Assembly: GCA_964019055.1 (NCBI GenBank)
Contig: OZ025209.1
Coordinates: forward strand, 2,740,197-2,804,196
Length of the DNA: 64,000 bases
DNA from: Anthopleura xanthogrammica
Taxonomy: Eukaryota > Cnidaria > Anthozoa > Actiniaria > Actiniidae
Reading direction: 5' to 3'
Position 1 is the stretch's first letter; each line of letters starts with the position of its first letter. Shown here piece after piece: positions 12,652-27,800 of this stretch. Position numbers and translations under genes: made by a program. Under the pieces are notes generated by a model. That model worked only from the letters and a program-made list of their open reading frames with translations, ran no database searches and had not been told where the DNA came from.

Positions 12652-12896
12652 TTGAAGGTATTTCTAGACAGTTTTTATCTCCTACTCCATCGAGCGGAAC
12701 TCAAACCTTTGCATTTCCAAAATGGCGCGCTGTCGGTGAATGGATAAATAGCTTGATCGTGATTGGTTGATTCAAAACCAACCAATCAGCAGGCTCGTAG
12801 TATTAGACTAGGAGCCTGGATCGAGACAGTTTTGTTGATATTACCCGCTGACAAAAAAATCGTGGTTAGTCAAGAGGAAATTCTCTCAATGAAAAC
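12652..12896. promoter_or_regulatory. Bidirectional promoter between RING gene and hnRNP L
   Basis: Only 245 bases separate the two divergent start codons. The interval holds two opposed CCAAT boxes (ATTGGTTG at about 12763 and CCAACCAAT at about 12779), which together form a near palindrome, and AAAATGGCGCGC near 12719, which resembles a YY1 site. There is no TATA box at an expected place. Head-to-head TATA-less promoters with CCAAT and YY1 motifs are common for housekeeping genes. Co-regulation is inferred. Confidence 0.7.
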
Positions 12897-15800
12897 ATGG
12901 CAGAGATTGAGGGCATGTTAGCTGGTATAGAAAGCCCCAATAAACGGGCTAAAATGGATAGTGGACTGTCATCTACAAATTTCGACGAATCTAAGTTTGC
13001 CCGCTACTATAGGACTGACGCGGTTTCTTCCGCTAATGTTTCAGATTCGACAACAGTTGTGCCAAACGATGCTGCCGCAGCGTATTTCTCGTTCCCATAT
13101 ACCTATACTACAGCCAACACTCTTTCGACCTATACAGCCTCAACACAGAACGAAAACACTCCTGCCTATACTTACAACTCTTCATATGGATACGACTACA
13201 CCTCGATCAATGGTCTCTCTTCAGAGTACCCAAATGGCACAGGTAAAGCAATTTAATTTTTTGTATGGGTTATTGTGCGTTGAACATTAAATTTTCAATT
13301 CAGCTGTCAGATTCATAGCATTTGCGCTTGTGGGAATATGCCGGATAACTCTTGCGTTTATCACTGGTATTTTAGTTCCATATCTTAACATCATGCTCCA
13401 CGTTCTTCAGACAATAACTTGCATGATTTTTGGTGTGAAATTTAGTCTATTGGGGCGTATTCGATGAACAGTTCTTACAAATGTAGTGCTCGGCGCGACG
13501 TGCTCAATGTCGAATCTGTTGAATTATAGTTATTGTTAAACTTTGAAATTCATGTATTTTTAAGTGAGTGCAGCATATAGTCAACAAGTCATAGAGTTTG
13601 TGTAGATAATAAATGAAGCCTTGGTTTTATTTTCTAGTACAGGGCTTTTGTGTTTCCGCGTGCGATCGATTGTAAGAAGCAAATCTCTCGAGAGTATGTC
13701 GATATGATTTGTGAAGTCAACACGCAAGTATAAACTCAATCGAGTCGCGAGTCTGAATAGTATCAGACTGCTGACATACTAGTACAAAGACTCTTGCGGA
13801 ATTCGGTCGGTTTTAAATGACAGACTATCAGAACTGAAACTACGATGCCCAACCAAGCAACGGAATGCTTCACGTTAGATTTGGGTCGACTGAATTAATT
13901 TAGAAATATGAATAGTAGAATTTCTAAACGCGCATTTATAAATGAACGCGTGTCGATGGAGATAATACATAACTAAGCTTATTCTTTATCAGAGGCCCAT
14001 CAACTGCCCAGCTTCAACAGACTATCTGGCCTCTGTATTTTAGAACTGGTTCATATTTACAATCCATGGTCCATGATTTTGTGTATTGTTTCCAACGGGT
14101 ACGATGTATGCCGCATCGAATAATCTGGATTTAAATGCGGTGAATATATTTTCTCGAGATTCATCAGAAATCACCCAAACGATAGTACTAAATAGCTCCA
14201 GTGTTCTTCAACTATTTAATTGATAATGTGGCGAGAACGTTTAGCCTAAAATGTTAGCATTCTTACACCAATGCCTACTGGTCCCTCATTAACAGAGGAA
14301 GTGAAAAGCATTCCTAAGCTGTGTGAAGATTTCAAATCTTGATTTTCATGTTTCAAAGTAAGTAACCACTTGGGACGTTGAGGATTTGTGGAAGCGTCGA
14401 TCGCAACACTGCATCAATGATATCATATTTATATAACCCGAAAACATATCAGAGTCAAAATGATAAACACTGAGGATCTTCCAAATCCTTTAAATCACAA
14501 GAAGGCAGTTTTTTGTTTATTTTCAATGATTCATCAACAAGTCAGTGTGATAATCTTTTCTCCTTGATGCGTTAAGAATTTTTTATATCCATTGTTATGT
14601 TATTCGCAGAGTGAGTTTTCCTGTTTTTGTATATTCAATGCTGGATCATAACCATAGAAAATACGTTCCCTTCCATTCCCAAATAAGTAAAAACCTTACG
14701 CATTATGATTAATTTTCGTTATTTGGCATTTCCAATTTGGTGAACTGTGTAAGTGACAGTCTAGACTGAAGCGCAGACTAGCTACTTCCTTCATATTATT
14801 ACGGTTATGGTTATGGATAAATAGTAAAAATGTTCGAGCTTATTTTTGGAAAGATATTAAGGAGTAAGGTAACCATTAATGAAGTGCAAGTCCAGAATAT
14901 AACCGGTATTTCTATGGTAAACTTTTGATGGAATCAAGCATTGATGTTGTTGAATTATTCAATGGTTTATATGCTTCTATGACAGAGACTATCAATATAT
15001 ATAGATACATTTGTATCTTGATTATACCTGGCATTTCAGTTAATTTTGATTTTTAAGAAAATACTGGGTTTTTTTTTGCATACCACTTGTGCAGATATTT
15101 CACCATATAATCATATGACACCCTTTCCTTAATTTCGAGTAATTGGGTACCTGTTGTTGAAAACCAGTCAATAAAATATAAATCGTTAGTATATATTGAT
15201 AGCATGGTATATATATATTGTTATGTACCTGTCGTTGGTAACTCATGATGTTAATTCTTCTTTGATTTTTTCATCCTTCCTGAGTAATTCTTATATCTAG
15301 TAATCACCCCTTATTGGGAAATCAGTTCTAAGACTTATTTCTAATGCTTAAATTAATGTCCTCACAAGGCTATTGTGTATATATAAAATAGTTAAGAACA
15401 CTGTTACTCATATACTTTTCAAAAAATAATTAGAATAAAAATGTATTTTAATTTATTTGTCGTCATGAGCACTAGAAGTTGTTTAATTTCTCGTTTTCCA
15501 GTTTCTTTAATTTTCATTTTTTGTTGTCAATAATTAACTGCAGAATTGGAAGTTCTGTTTGCATAAAATTAATTGAACATGAAAGACAGCCTATCACTGA
15601 GGTCTTTACTTCTCAAAACAATGTCTTATCATTAGGATGCAGATAATATTTCTTTGTTTTATGATCTTTTCAGTCTGTGGCAAAAATGCTGTTTTACCAT
15701 TCCTTTGTTTTTACAATCAATTTGTTCATACATTTAACTCAAGTGGAAAAAGATTTTGAAGAAATTCCTTCAGTTGTCAGAAAAATTGGATACTTAATTT

Positions 15801-18800
15801 TTTAAAGATATTTTTCTTTGTTTCTTGTATTTCCTTTGTTTTATCCAATATCCAATAACAGTTCGAGAATTTTTCATGAAATTTTCCTAACAAAATGTTT
15901 TGAAGATTCATTTCAATAAAATTTAAAAAATGCAAAAGTGAAACAAGACAAATGCATGGGAATTGCGTACTGTTATAATTATTGGTGTACCACTGTGGTT
16001 CATATCTGATTTTCTGGATGTGCAGTCAGCAGTGCTCCATTTATCTAAGAATCTTCCCAAGATGACAAAAAATATAATAATAAATAATATGTCAAAGAAA
16101 AATCAATATGTGAAAAATTGATGTATAGTTTGGATCTTGGAAATATGTAAACATATTCTTATTCTTATTATATTAGTCAACTATATATTCAGGCTTTAAT
16201 GCATATGTATATATATGATTTTCACAGTTATATATCTGAATGCATTATATTTTTAGACAGTTATTATGTTTCAGAGTAAGTTTAATTGAGATAAGTCTGT
16301 TTTATGCTTTTATTTAGCTAATAACTCTTTATGTAAAGCAAACATTACTCTAAAGTCAAGCAAAAAGTATTATTACTGATTTTATTTATGTTAGTGGAAC
16401 AGATAGCATTCATATGTCTCTTCTAATATAAACAGAAACACAGAAAAATTACTTCAAATTAACTATCTTATTTTTCATTACATCAATACCTTGATTCAGT
16501 TGGGAGCCAAGCAGAGCAGCTGCTACAAAACACTAAGCTTAATTACAACATAATTATTTATATATACGTTCATCTTTATTCCAGTGCTATATATTTATGT
16601 AAGTCTGATTGACTCAACAACACAATGGAAGCATTTTGATTTCATGGTTTTCTTTGTGTCTTTCTTCTTTGCCCTTCAGTGGCTACGTTTGAACTCTTTA
16701 GCCATGGAGGGATGTCTGGTTTATACTAAAGTCCTTCATTGTCATGTGTAGTTTAGCTTGTGGTTTGGCTGACACAGATAAGAAGTTTGGACATTTGTTT
16801 TGTGGTTTTTAGCTGTATAAAGAAAATTTATTTCAAGGGCTTTTGTATTTCGTCTAGAAAAGTCAGAAAAGACTTTAGGTCTCTCTGAATTTATTTAATG
16901 AAAGCACACAAAAAAATATCGTATGTTAGAGTTTGTTTTAACAAAGAAAAGGTGCGAAAAAATTAGTGTAAAAATTAAACGAAGAGGTGATTGTGTTAAG
17001 AGTTTGATGTTTGTAATAAAACACATATGCATGGTGCCTTGAGGATTCCAACACGACGAGATACTAATTTATGTACATTTGTACATAAATACATACTTTT
17101 TAAATTTCTCTTTTTACTTAATCTTCAATTCATCAAAATTCTCGCTATTACTTCGTCAGCACTCAGTGCATAAGAAAATTGATATTTTTGAAACATCGTT
17201 ACCTAATATGGCATATCGATGTTACGAATTTAGAAAAAAAGTTATCAAAACAGAAACAAGGTGATCTATAGATAATGTTTTTTTTTATTTCTTAACCTCA
17301 GATTATATATTAGTAACTTAGCTGTGGTCTTTTAGACGAGCTTTGTTTTCATTATCCTTACCGTCTTTCACTTATAAAATAAAATGAAATTATGAAAAAC
17401 AGTGTAAATAATACGCTCTTCGCATATTACAACATGTCGTCTTGTTTCATTTATTTCTTGTTGATTGTTTCGTGTAAAGTCTTAAGTGATTTTACTGTTT
17501 CGCTCAAAAAAGAAAATAGTCCTTTTAGTGCTGTGAGCTGTAGGACATTAAGATTTTTTTGTATTTTTCTTCGTGGTAATGTTATTGAATCTCAATTTTC
17601 CCCGCCGAGTTAAAGCTAAGGATTTTTTAATTACAACTAAACGTCTTGAAGAGTTTCAATCTTATCGAATCAAAAACACTGATTTTTGGCCCATTATTTT
17701 AAGTCGGTTTTGATTTCTAAGGCTTATTTTACGTTGTACTGAGTTTTATAGTAAAGAAACAAATAAACTAATCTTTTTTTTCTGATTTATTAAAAAATTA
17801 AGTCTTTTACCAACAAAAAAGATTACATCACAGCGAATCTTTAGCAGTTTCGATTACCGTGTGTTCAATTAATCCTTTTTTTCGTAATTTATAAACAATA
17901 ACTTTATTAATATAATAGGAAATGTAAATGTTAGCTTTTCTCATCAAAAGATTATCGAGTTTCTTTTTTTTTTTTTTTTTTTATTATAATTATTTTATTT
18001 CTTGAACATATTTTGTTTATGAGAATTCAGACTTGTTTAATCATAATAATTGTTTTCTTCACGTTATTGCACTCTGTATTTAATTAAAATACGTGCATAG
18101 CTGAAACGCGATATTTTGTTTTGTCGGAATAGAAATGATATTTTTGAAAAGTGACCATTTTTCTTCCGATGTGTTTGCTTGCTTCATTACTTCGTAAAAA
18201 AATCTGCCCGTCTTTTGCCGTTTTTTATTAGTTTATGAAAGACAGACTCCACTAACGTGGACCATGTTGCGTGGTCGGTCTCAAAACACTCGTGTTTACA
18301 ATAAATCTCGATGACTGACGTTCCAAATTCTTTTGACCGTTTCGAGTGGGTTATTGAACAACTTCTTCATTGTGTTACGTAAAACTGTTTGGCTTAAAAC
18401 CCAAAAGAAAATAACATTACTGTTTTCTGTGTTTAAAAATTGCTCTTTGTCATGATCTAGAAGAGGCAATACAATTTTAAAGTTCCGTATGCGAAGGAAT
18501 TATTCCGATAACGACTACAGTTCCTACAGTCGTGGCCGCAAGATCGTATCCTCATCCATCAGCCTCGGGACGATTTTTCACTCCGTACTTTGATTAAAGA
18601 GTTGAAAAATGTTTTCCGAGACGTACATTATACCCGGTCTTACACATTACATATCTACTAAATATCACATTCAAGTAGAATATTCTCTAGGAAACCTATT
18701 CCTTATTTGCGGCGTTTTGGGTGGTTCGTCTAGGTACGCTCTCAACGTTTCTTGCTCAACCACGGTGAGCGACAGGACATATACTCTAAGCCAGGTGTTA

Positions 18801-21800
18801 TTGCTTTTCAGACGTATATCTTTGTTCTCGTCTGGAGCAAGAAATTCTGTCTGACAAGATAAAATTTTAAACCCTCGCTTAAGAGGTCATTGAATTCTCG
18901 AGAAGGGCAGTGTTTCGCCGCGAAGTGCGCGTAAAATAAGTTTTCTTAATAAATTTTATCTTTTTTAGTATTTTAGAATGCTTTTTGTCTGTGCTCCACA
19001 CATCTGTGGTTTATTTTGAAAAACAAAAATGTAATGCCTTTTTCCAGGATCTGTCTTCCTGAAAATTGCACCAGACACAAAATACACAAAGCTGTATTCA
19101 TTGGCTATTGTATACCGTCTTTTTATTATTCTTTTTTGACTTGCTTTATTAAAAAAAAAATTTTTTTCTCAAAAAGATTTGAGTACAGTGATCAGTTTAA
19201 TTACGGCCAGACAAAAAAGCTGTTCAGCAAGTGCATTTGGTGTTCTTCTAGATGCCCACGCTGGACAGGTGTAAATGTATGAGCATCCCTTACCGACGAA
19301 TATCTTTGTCCTTATTGGAGTACTTTACTATTAGCTTATTTTACCATTATACCAGAGACTAGACGGTCCTCAACCCAGTCAATTAACCGATAGCATACTA
19401 GCCAACATTATGTTTAAGACCTGACATTGCCGAGAAATTGTCCCATTAACTCTGTCATCTGATATTGACAGGGGCTGCCGTCAGTGTCAAAAACAACCTT
19501 GACGTTGAGCTGTTTCTTATGCTGAAAATTCTTAAAATTAAATTGCTAAAGTGCGGTTAGACGCTAAAGGGAGGTTTTTCTTTAGTGGTGGCTGACTTTA
19601 AGTTACGAAAATCTGATAAAATTCAAGATAAATTCAAGTCACGTGGTGTACTTTTGCGCATGACAAGTGTAGATTTTCACCGGCGCTGAGCAATCGCTAT
19701 ACTAAGGTCGTCTTTGTTATAACCTTGTTGGATGTTTTCCAACTGGAAACTCTTACGATTGCAAACCCTTTTCAACGGGCTAGTAATTATAATCTACTTT
19801 ACCTAATTCTTCAGTTTGATGCCAACCTAAATGTCTAACTTTATTGTGATGTTGACTAATATTATCTTGGTTACCCCGTTGCCATTACGGCTAGGCTAAA
19901 TGGACCAGCATTTGTTAAACAGTGTGAGATTAGATGTTAGTCTTTGGTGTCATATTGCTTAACTATCCAAGATCTATGGAACCAGCATATCAGTAGTCTG
20001 CGCACTGTACATCCGATCGAACGTAACTGTGGGTAAGTCCGTCTTAACAAGGTTCAGTTAAAGTCGGGCTGCATGAAGTCTTTAAGGAACATCTTCAGTG
20101 AATTCAATTAACTTAAATATCCTGAATATAGACTTAGTTTCCAGGTACTTCATCGTGTAGGTTTGGCTGGGAAGGCATTCATTTGATTATTTTTCTTAAT
20201 TTGCACTCGGAATTCAAAGATTTACTTTGAAGTTTGAATTTAAAATCACCCAATCTGACTCAGTGCGGATAGCCTGTAAGTAAAAAAAATGCAAAGCCCA
20301 GGAAAAGACTCCAAAATGGCCTGTCATGCCCCGAGGAGTGTTCAATAATTCTATCGCCTTTCTGATTGAAAAATTTATTTATATTATGTCCCTTCCTATT
20401 AAATGATCAAATATGATATAAAGGAAGCGATACTACAGTAAGAATGTATACAAAAGTGAGTCTAATCGCCAAACCAAAGAAATTACCAGAAGAAAACTAA
20501 TTGAAATTGTAATAAGATAATGAAAAAGATACGAACACACTTAAAGAAGAGGGGGAAGTTATGAAGATGGTTCAATAATACATGTTCAAAAATACATCTT
20601 AAAGCTAAAATAATAATTTTATAGCACGAAACTCGGTGGAAAAAAATTCCAGGAAAGAAACCGCGTTAAAAAATCATTGTAGCTTTGTCAAGAAATGTAA
20701 GTTTTCGATTTTTTGGTCAGTTTTGGAGAAGATAATCGTCTCTTCACTTTCCGAGGAAAATGATTTTTAATGTCATTAAAATTTTTTTTGAGTCTGTTGA
20801 AATATCATCTGGCACAAATTTAGATTTCATCGTCACCTATCGCTTGTCAGATCTCTAGCTATAGCTCCTCCTCCTTCCTCTGGGCATTGCTGTCGTATGG
20901 TCATGAACTGTCTTTAGAAAAGCCATATATCTTTATTCTAACAGAGACGCCTTTGTTCCTGATACAAAGTCTACTCCTGAAAAAGCTTATAAAGGAATTA
21001 CTCCATTCAAGAGGAGTTTGAATCTTACATAAAGAGAAAGCCAACTCTTTCAATAGTGTAAATCAACTGTAGCCAACGTTCAAGCGACCTGCCAGTTTTT
21101 CAAATCTTCTGTCGTCGTCCTAAGTGCTATTTCTGATATTTCTGTCATTTGAGATTGACGTAAATGTTCAATTAGTTTGTTTTATAATCAAACAGGACAG
21201 TAATTTCCCCTTTCTCTAGTAATTACCACGAAGGATTACTATCCGGTGGGATTCTTACCTTTCACATAAATGTATTATTTTGACAGCGAAGGAGTGTATT
21301 TACACGATGAGAATAATGTCAACTCTTAATGCTTATAAACACTAAGGTTATCGGAAAAAGGACAGTGTATTATTTATTCCCTAAAAGAAAAATATATTTG
21401 ATAAGCATTCGAAAAGATTTTACACATTTTCGTTCCCAAATATTTCCTAAAAAAAGTTGAGTGACATTTGTTTAAACCACCGTATTTCCTTTCAGGACGT
21501 TTCTGAGATATTTTAGGGACATTCGACCACATTTTCGGCTCATTGTTGTTTAGAGGGGTTTGATCTGGAAACAATATTTGAACTCGCGAGCGAATGAACA
21601 GGAAACAACGATATCCAAAGTTGAGGAACATGGTCACCACAATGTATAGTAGTACCACATTGTCACCACAAAGTATAATAATCATTATTGCCATTATATT
21701 ACTCTAACAATTAGAGAAAAACTAAGATAATTAAATCTTTCCGATATTGTGCAAAATAATGGCTCATTTTTTAACATTAATGTATTTTTTATTGCTATAA

Positions 21801-24800
21801 AACATTTTAAGTATTGGCATACAATTTAACCATTTTACTATGGAGTTCTTAAAATAACAAAGAATTACGCGCGCAATTAGCTTATTTTTATAATTGGTAT
21901 CGGGATGGAAAAGCAAATTCAGAGTTTAAAAGTTTTAACGAATGCTGAATGAACGAAGGAGTGATTATGTCATCATCATATACTCTAGCCGCTCTAAAAT
22001 GGCTTCCCTCTCTACCAATCAAAAACCACAAAAAACACAACGTCCTATCACAGTGATCAATAACAAAACAGAGCATTCCGATTGGCCGACATACGAAGCG
22101 TGTCAACTGCGATCTGATTGGCGGAATATTCATATCGATAGTCATAACATAGGATTGATGACATTTGACAGTGATAATATAGTGGGTTTTGAAAGACTGA
22201 AAAATTACAACACATGGCAAAGTGACGGTCAGTAAGGAACGTTTTTTAGTTAATAATTTCACTCATTCGCTATCAACTTTTTTAATATATCAAAAAGTTA
22301 ACAATAATTTTGCATTTGCAATCAGTTTTGCACGTTTCCCGCCATTTTTCATTCTGACATGCGCAGATGCTTTTTCTCTTACTTTTGGTACTCAGACTTC
22401 GCGCGCTCTTATGTAACTAGTCAAGATAATCTTCATTACCTTTTAAATCTTTTAGGAATCTCTTAACAAACTAATTTAAAATTCCCGTCACAGTTCGTTG
22501 TAGGCTTTCTCTCTTACATCTTTTAGTAACTTTTTTTTCAAGTATTTGAAACGCCTAAAATCTTCAAATAATCTTCATTACCTTTTAAATCTTTTAGGAA
22601 TCTTTTAACAAACTAATTTTAAATTCCCGTCGCAGTTCTCCGCTGTAGGCTTTTTTTAAAACATCTTTTAGTAACAATTTTTTTATTTGAAACCCCTGAA
22701 ATCTTCAAATAATTTCCATTACCGGTTTTAAATCTTTTAAAGATATATTTTAAAACAAACTAATTCAAAATTCCTGTCGCAGTACTTCGATGTAGGCTTT
22801 CTTTATACCATCTTCCCGGACCATCTTTAGTAACGATATTTTGAATGAGACGCCTGGAATCTTTAATATACTTAAGCCTTGTTAAGTGTATCGCTTCGAG
22901 GTGGTGTTCTGGCGACCAGATTCTAGTTGTAACCATTCCGCCATAAAAAAACTAAATTGAATTAACCTTTTCTAAAACTGGCCATGACGAGAATCAATAA
23001 CACCAAGGAGAAGTTGGACCTGATGTTATTTTATTACCAAGATGAATCTCAACGTGGAGCCAATTCAATATCGTATGGGAATAACTTTTAAGTTAGAACT
23101 ACTTTAGACACATCTAGAAATCTACTCTTTATCTTATTCCAGTAATATGTCTCTTTTTTTGTCTCCTTTTCATGAATTTGTTAACTTTTTTTTATCCCAC
23201 TCGTTATTCAGTTACCATAAAGCTTTTTTTTGAATGATATTTCACTAATTTATCAAAATCGGTCTGCCTTGACGAAACTAGATACTCCAGCACTTAGTTC
23301 GAAATACTTAGTCCTTAACAGACGAGACGGCGTTTGTTGTAATTCACCCTAAATGTATCGCCAATCAATCACCTCGACCACCCACTTAATTCTAGACAAT
23401 CATCTAGAAATGGTCATTTATTTCTCGTAGCCTCACAGGCACCGCGGAGACGGAGAGCGGGGCTCTACCAACACCTACTAAGTTTTCAACTCTCAACCCC
23501 TGTTTTCAATGGTGTTGCGCGGTCCTAAAAAAGAAATGAAGGGATTTTTTTTGTCAAACAATACATTGCGCACCCGGAAGCGCGGAGTCTGCTTACTTAA
23601 GTAGCGTTTTAACTCTGTGTTTCTTTAATGTAAGGACTCGAAACAGAGACAGGATATATTAGTCGGACGGACGGGCTTCTTGTGATATTCTAGTGTTTTC
23701 TTCTTCTATGACAAATATTTCTAAAGGCTGCTTTGCTAATGAAACTTGATATAAGACTTTGATGTAATAGTTGCTGAGCAAAAATTAAGTTTGATTGAGT
23801 TTTCCACTTAATTGAAATCTCGATGAGTGAAAGAAAAAGAAATAAGACAGACTGGCAGACAGGCAGAAGAAGAGAGAGATAGAGAAGAGAAATATGCATT
23901 AAAAGGAAGGAAGAAAGAAAGAAGAAAGCAATCTGTTAGAGAGCTGGTTTTCACATGACGTCATATAGCCGCCATCTTGATTGAACTTTACAAAAAAATT
24001 TGTAATCAGTCTCGAGCTTTTGTTATGTCAACTAACATGGCCGCCGTGACTTTTGTTCTTCCATTTTCTTGGGAAGGATTAAAAACCAGCAATATGTACA
24101 AGGCGACATCAGATGCGGTGTCCCACTACACACATGATACAAGGGAGACGTGATTTTGTATCCCACACGCCTTAGGGCGTACTTGAGTTTGACTTATTCG
24201 TTTTAGCTAGAAGTCCTTGTACCCTTCAGCGTACTACGAGATGATACCTACTAACACGAAATCAAAGAGATTTATCACGAGAAAATTTGGATTTATCGTA
24301 AGCTAAAATCTCTTAGGCCTTAAAGGTGTACTTGTGAGTGAGACTCTAGTCTTGGCTTGAGGTTCATGTCGATTCACCTGTACGATGGTGCCACAAAGTA
24401 TGAGTGCGGTGAGCCTGATGTGGACAACCGTAGATAGTAGCTGAACAAAAATCTTGATAGTTTGTGTCCTTCGTGAATTGACGTCAGTGTCCTCGTACAG
24501 TAATGTTGTAGTAAGCTTGATGACCCTTGATATAATCATTATCAGCACCAAAAAGTCATCCTTGATCGTTGATAGGCTAGGCTAGGCTAGGCTTTTTCGT
24601 TTCATATACTAGAGGACATTTAAGATTCTTTTCAAATTGGTATCGAACTGGGAAAGTGAAGTGGCACCACACCTAACAGTAAGCCATTCCCACTGAATTT
24701 TTCATTCTAAATTACGTGCCATTCTCTTGAGAATAAGATTCTTTGTTTGAGTTGTTGTATCCATATTCATGTGTCTTCTCGTGTGCAACCGTTAAACAAA

Positions 24801-27800
24801 GAAATGACACTCTAGGGAATGAAATATTGTCTGAAATGGGAAAACATTACACCTTAGTTGGTAGGATGTCTTGGACAAAATGTTTGCTGGATGATGTCCT
24901 AATTCAGTAGTTTGTCCTTGTCTGTTGTCACCTCTGTCTGATCCCAATAGACCCAATATATCTTAGGCCAAATTTTCCCCATTGCAGACCAAATATCATT
25001 CTCTTAAGAATAAGATTCTTTGTTTGAGTTATATTCATATTCATTTGTCTTCACGTGCGCAGCCGTTAAGCAAAGACATGAAACTCTAGGGAATGAAATA
25101 TGGTCTGAAATAGGAAATCATTACGCCCAAGCTAAAGGGTTCTATTTAGGAGTCATTAAAAATCCTATGTCTGATGTTGTCCCTGTATTTATGCTGACAA
25201 ACAACTACTATAATGATACTACCGCAAGGGAAATAACTTTGCTCGTGCCTAAGGGAACGGTTACTTCATGTACTAAGATCTAAGATACATCAGTTTTGCA
25301 GTACCCGCCATTAATCACCGGCGTTGCCGCAGGAGGAAAAAAAAATCACTTACCTTATTAGGAAGTCGGTAAAATAGCCTACCATATTAGGAAACAATTA
25401 CTATATCTAAGTAAAATTAAGAGAAGCCGTAATACCGCTTCACAGCCGGTTTACCACCTCATTGTACTGAAGACACTAGACTATATAAGGAGATATTACG
25501 ATGCAAACCACCTCCACACCCCACCCCACTGAGGGTATTCCAGACATGTCTTGTACTCATCACATTTATTGGATTAAGTGATTTTTCTTAATGAGGTCTG
25601 ATTGAAATTCGCCCCATTCGAGTCGATCATGTCGGGATATTATATTTAAAGAAAACCCTCGCATTTTTTGTGGTTTTTCTCAATAGTCTCTAGGATTGAT
25701 TTCATGGCGCTTCTTAAAATAGCAGTCAAAAATAACCCAAAATAAAACCCACGAAAAAAAGCTTAAAGTGAAACTCGTAAATTAACTCTCCGACTACAAT
25801 TACTCGAACTCTGGCTGTCTTTACCGATTCTATACATTCATTACTTTAAATAGAAACCTATGGTAACTCAGGAACTTAGGTCATTTTAAAAGGATGAAAG
25901 CCGATACGATTGCCGCTGGGAATGTGAGAGTGATGCAAGCGGTTGCCATGGTAATTGACCAGGAATGATGGGTCAGAACACCTTGAAAACATCGTTAGAC
26001 AGCAGTTATTGTCACGTTAACGAGTTTCAACTTAACCAGGTCGCTTTTTGAATCTCTAACACTTAAGATAAAATCATTTGTCCTACTAAAATATTTTGTG
26101 CTACTCGGATCTCGATCGCAGAAATCAAGTAGCAAAATCAAATCCGGGCTTCCTTTGTCTAGCGTAACCGTGGCAACTGAGCTGTCACACGGTTATTGGC
26201 GCGTGTTTTTACTTTGATGACAAATATTGGCTCTGACTCGACTTGAGATCATAAAGAATAATCTTGTCAAATATTGATATTGGTAATCGCTCTCCTCTTT
26301 CCAACGTCAAATACTCATTTCACATTTAAAATTTCCTAGAGATTTTATCAGCTTTGCGTCTTAGCTTCTTGACGTGCATTTTTTTAGGCCTCAGAATTGA
26401 CTTCCTTAGCTCCTTAGTAATCTTTGAAGCAGTATTTTGGAAGCTGATTAAAAATATAAATTTGTCATTTTCGGTAGACGAGTTTAACATCACCCAGGGT
26501 GGTGAGATTGCCTTAGAGCGACGACCTTGTAGGAGAGATTTTTCTAGGTTTTTTCTCTGTGATATTTTTTAAGCACTTCATTAGCAAAGTGTCAGTCTAT
26601 GGTGTCTCTATTAACTATACCATCTGTCTTTTGACCATATTTTGCTAATACAGATAAATAGTTATTAATAAGCCATCGGATAGGCATCATAAGCAAAATG
26701 ATCTGACTGTAAATGGCGCTCCGGGCCCTCGTTTAATTCAAGTACACTGCTAAGTGTTTAGGAAACTACTCGCCACTCATTTACATTCACGTTCGCCATC
26801 CTTCGCTGTCTTCCTAGTTGCTTCTAGTCTGGAGCTTAATTCACGATCTTTTGATCCTCGTTCATGCTTCATCTGTTTGGTTTAGAAATCGTGCACTTAT
26901 CAAAAGTATAGGCACTTTCTACATCACTGATCTAGAGCTAAATGACTGACTTGCAGTAGTTGACAGTTTCAAATCATAGACTGCAGTCACAGTCAGAGGT
27001 ACACCTTCTTTGTACGACTTTGGTAAGCTCTTTCTTTAGGTCATATCAATGCTGCAGGGCTATCAATGCTGTTTTCAAAAGCCGTTTATTGAAGGTCTTA
27101 GCTTAATCAAAGACTAATATTTATCTTAGTTGTATCTTCCCAATCGAAACGAGAAATTTTGCAGCAGTTATAGGTTAATACGAGGTCATTATTTTTAAAA
27201 AAATCTTGCGAGACATAATATTTTTTTAGAATATCTTTGCTCATTATACGAAACAATCTAACCGAGTTTAACTCTCGTTTTTATTTGATTTGACAATGAT
27301 ATTTTTGAGTGAACAGTTGGAGGACAAAAGCAGCCAAAAAATATATTTCCTCGTCGTCTACAAAACTTCGGTTACATTTTTTTAATTAGGTTATTATTAT
27401 TCCTGTTGTTCCGTTTATTCAATTATATCATTTATGTTCTTTTGTTTTGTTTTATCGCAGTTTTCTCACCAACAACTTTATCATCGTCAGTCACATCGCC
27501 CTTGTCTTCGTCCAGTCATTTTCTTCTCTCGACAAACAACAACAACATCGCCCACCATAATACGCCTCCTTCTCGAGTTATTCACTGTCGAGCAGTCGCA
27601 GACGGGTGTAAAGAAACAGATCTTATACAAGTTTTACAACCCTTTGGAAAGATAACGTAAGTAAAACAACCACTTTTACTTCTTCTTAAGAAGATGCCCG
27701 AAAACCATGTCGAATTTTTGTGGCACAGAAATTATTTTTATGACTTTTGCTCACGAAATTGTCTTCAGGGAAGCGCGCCATTTTCATGTATTTGGAGTTC

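Larger units (their letters stand above)
13243..27460. other. Giant first intron of hnRNP L
   Basis: About 14.2 kb between GT at 13243 and AG at 27460. No exon could be supported. It contains AT-rich sequence, a T-run near 17965-17982, a threefold tandem repeat (22427-22865), MITE family A copies (24711-24860, 24983-25146), a GCTAG-type run near 24575-24595, and a family E-like fragment near 23950-24060 with ATGACGTCAT and GCCGCCATCTTG. A long first intron in a splicing-factor gene could hold enhancers, but I see no specific one. Short frames here are chance. Confidence 0.7.

Noticed and set aside
21888..22262. Overlapping open frames of 124 and 97 codons on opposite strands
   Set aside because: They have no recognisable sequence, no splice context and lie deep in intron 1. 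Both strands are equally open.
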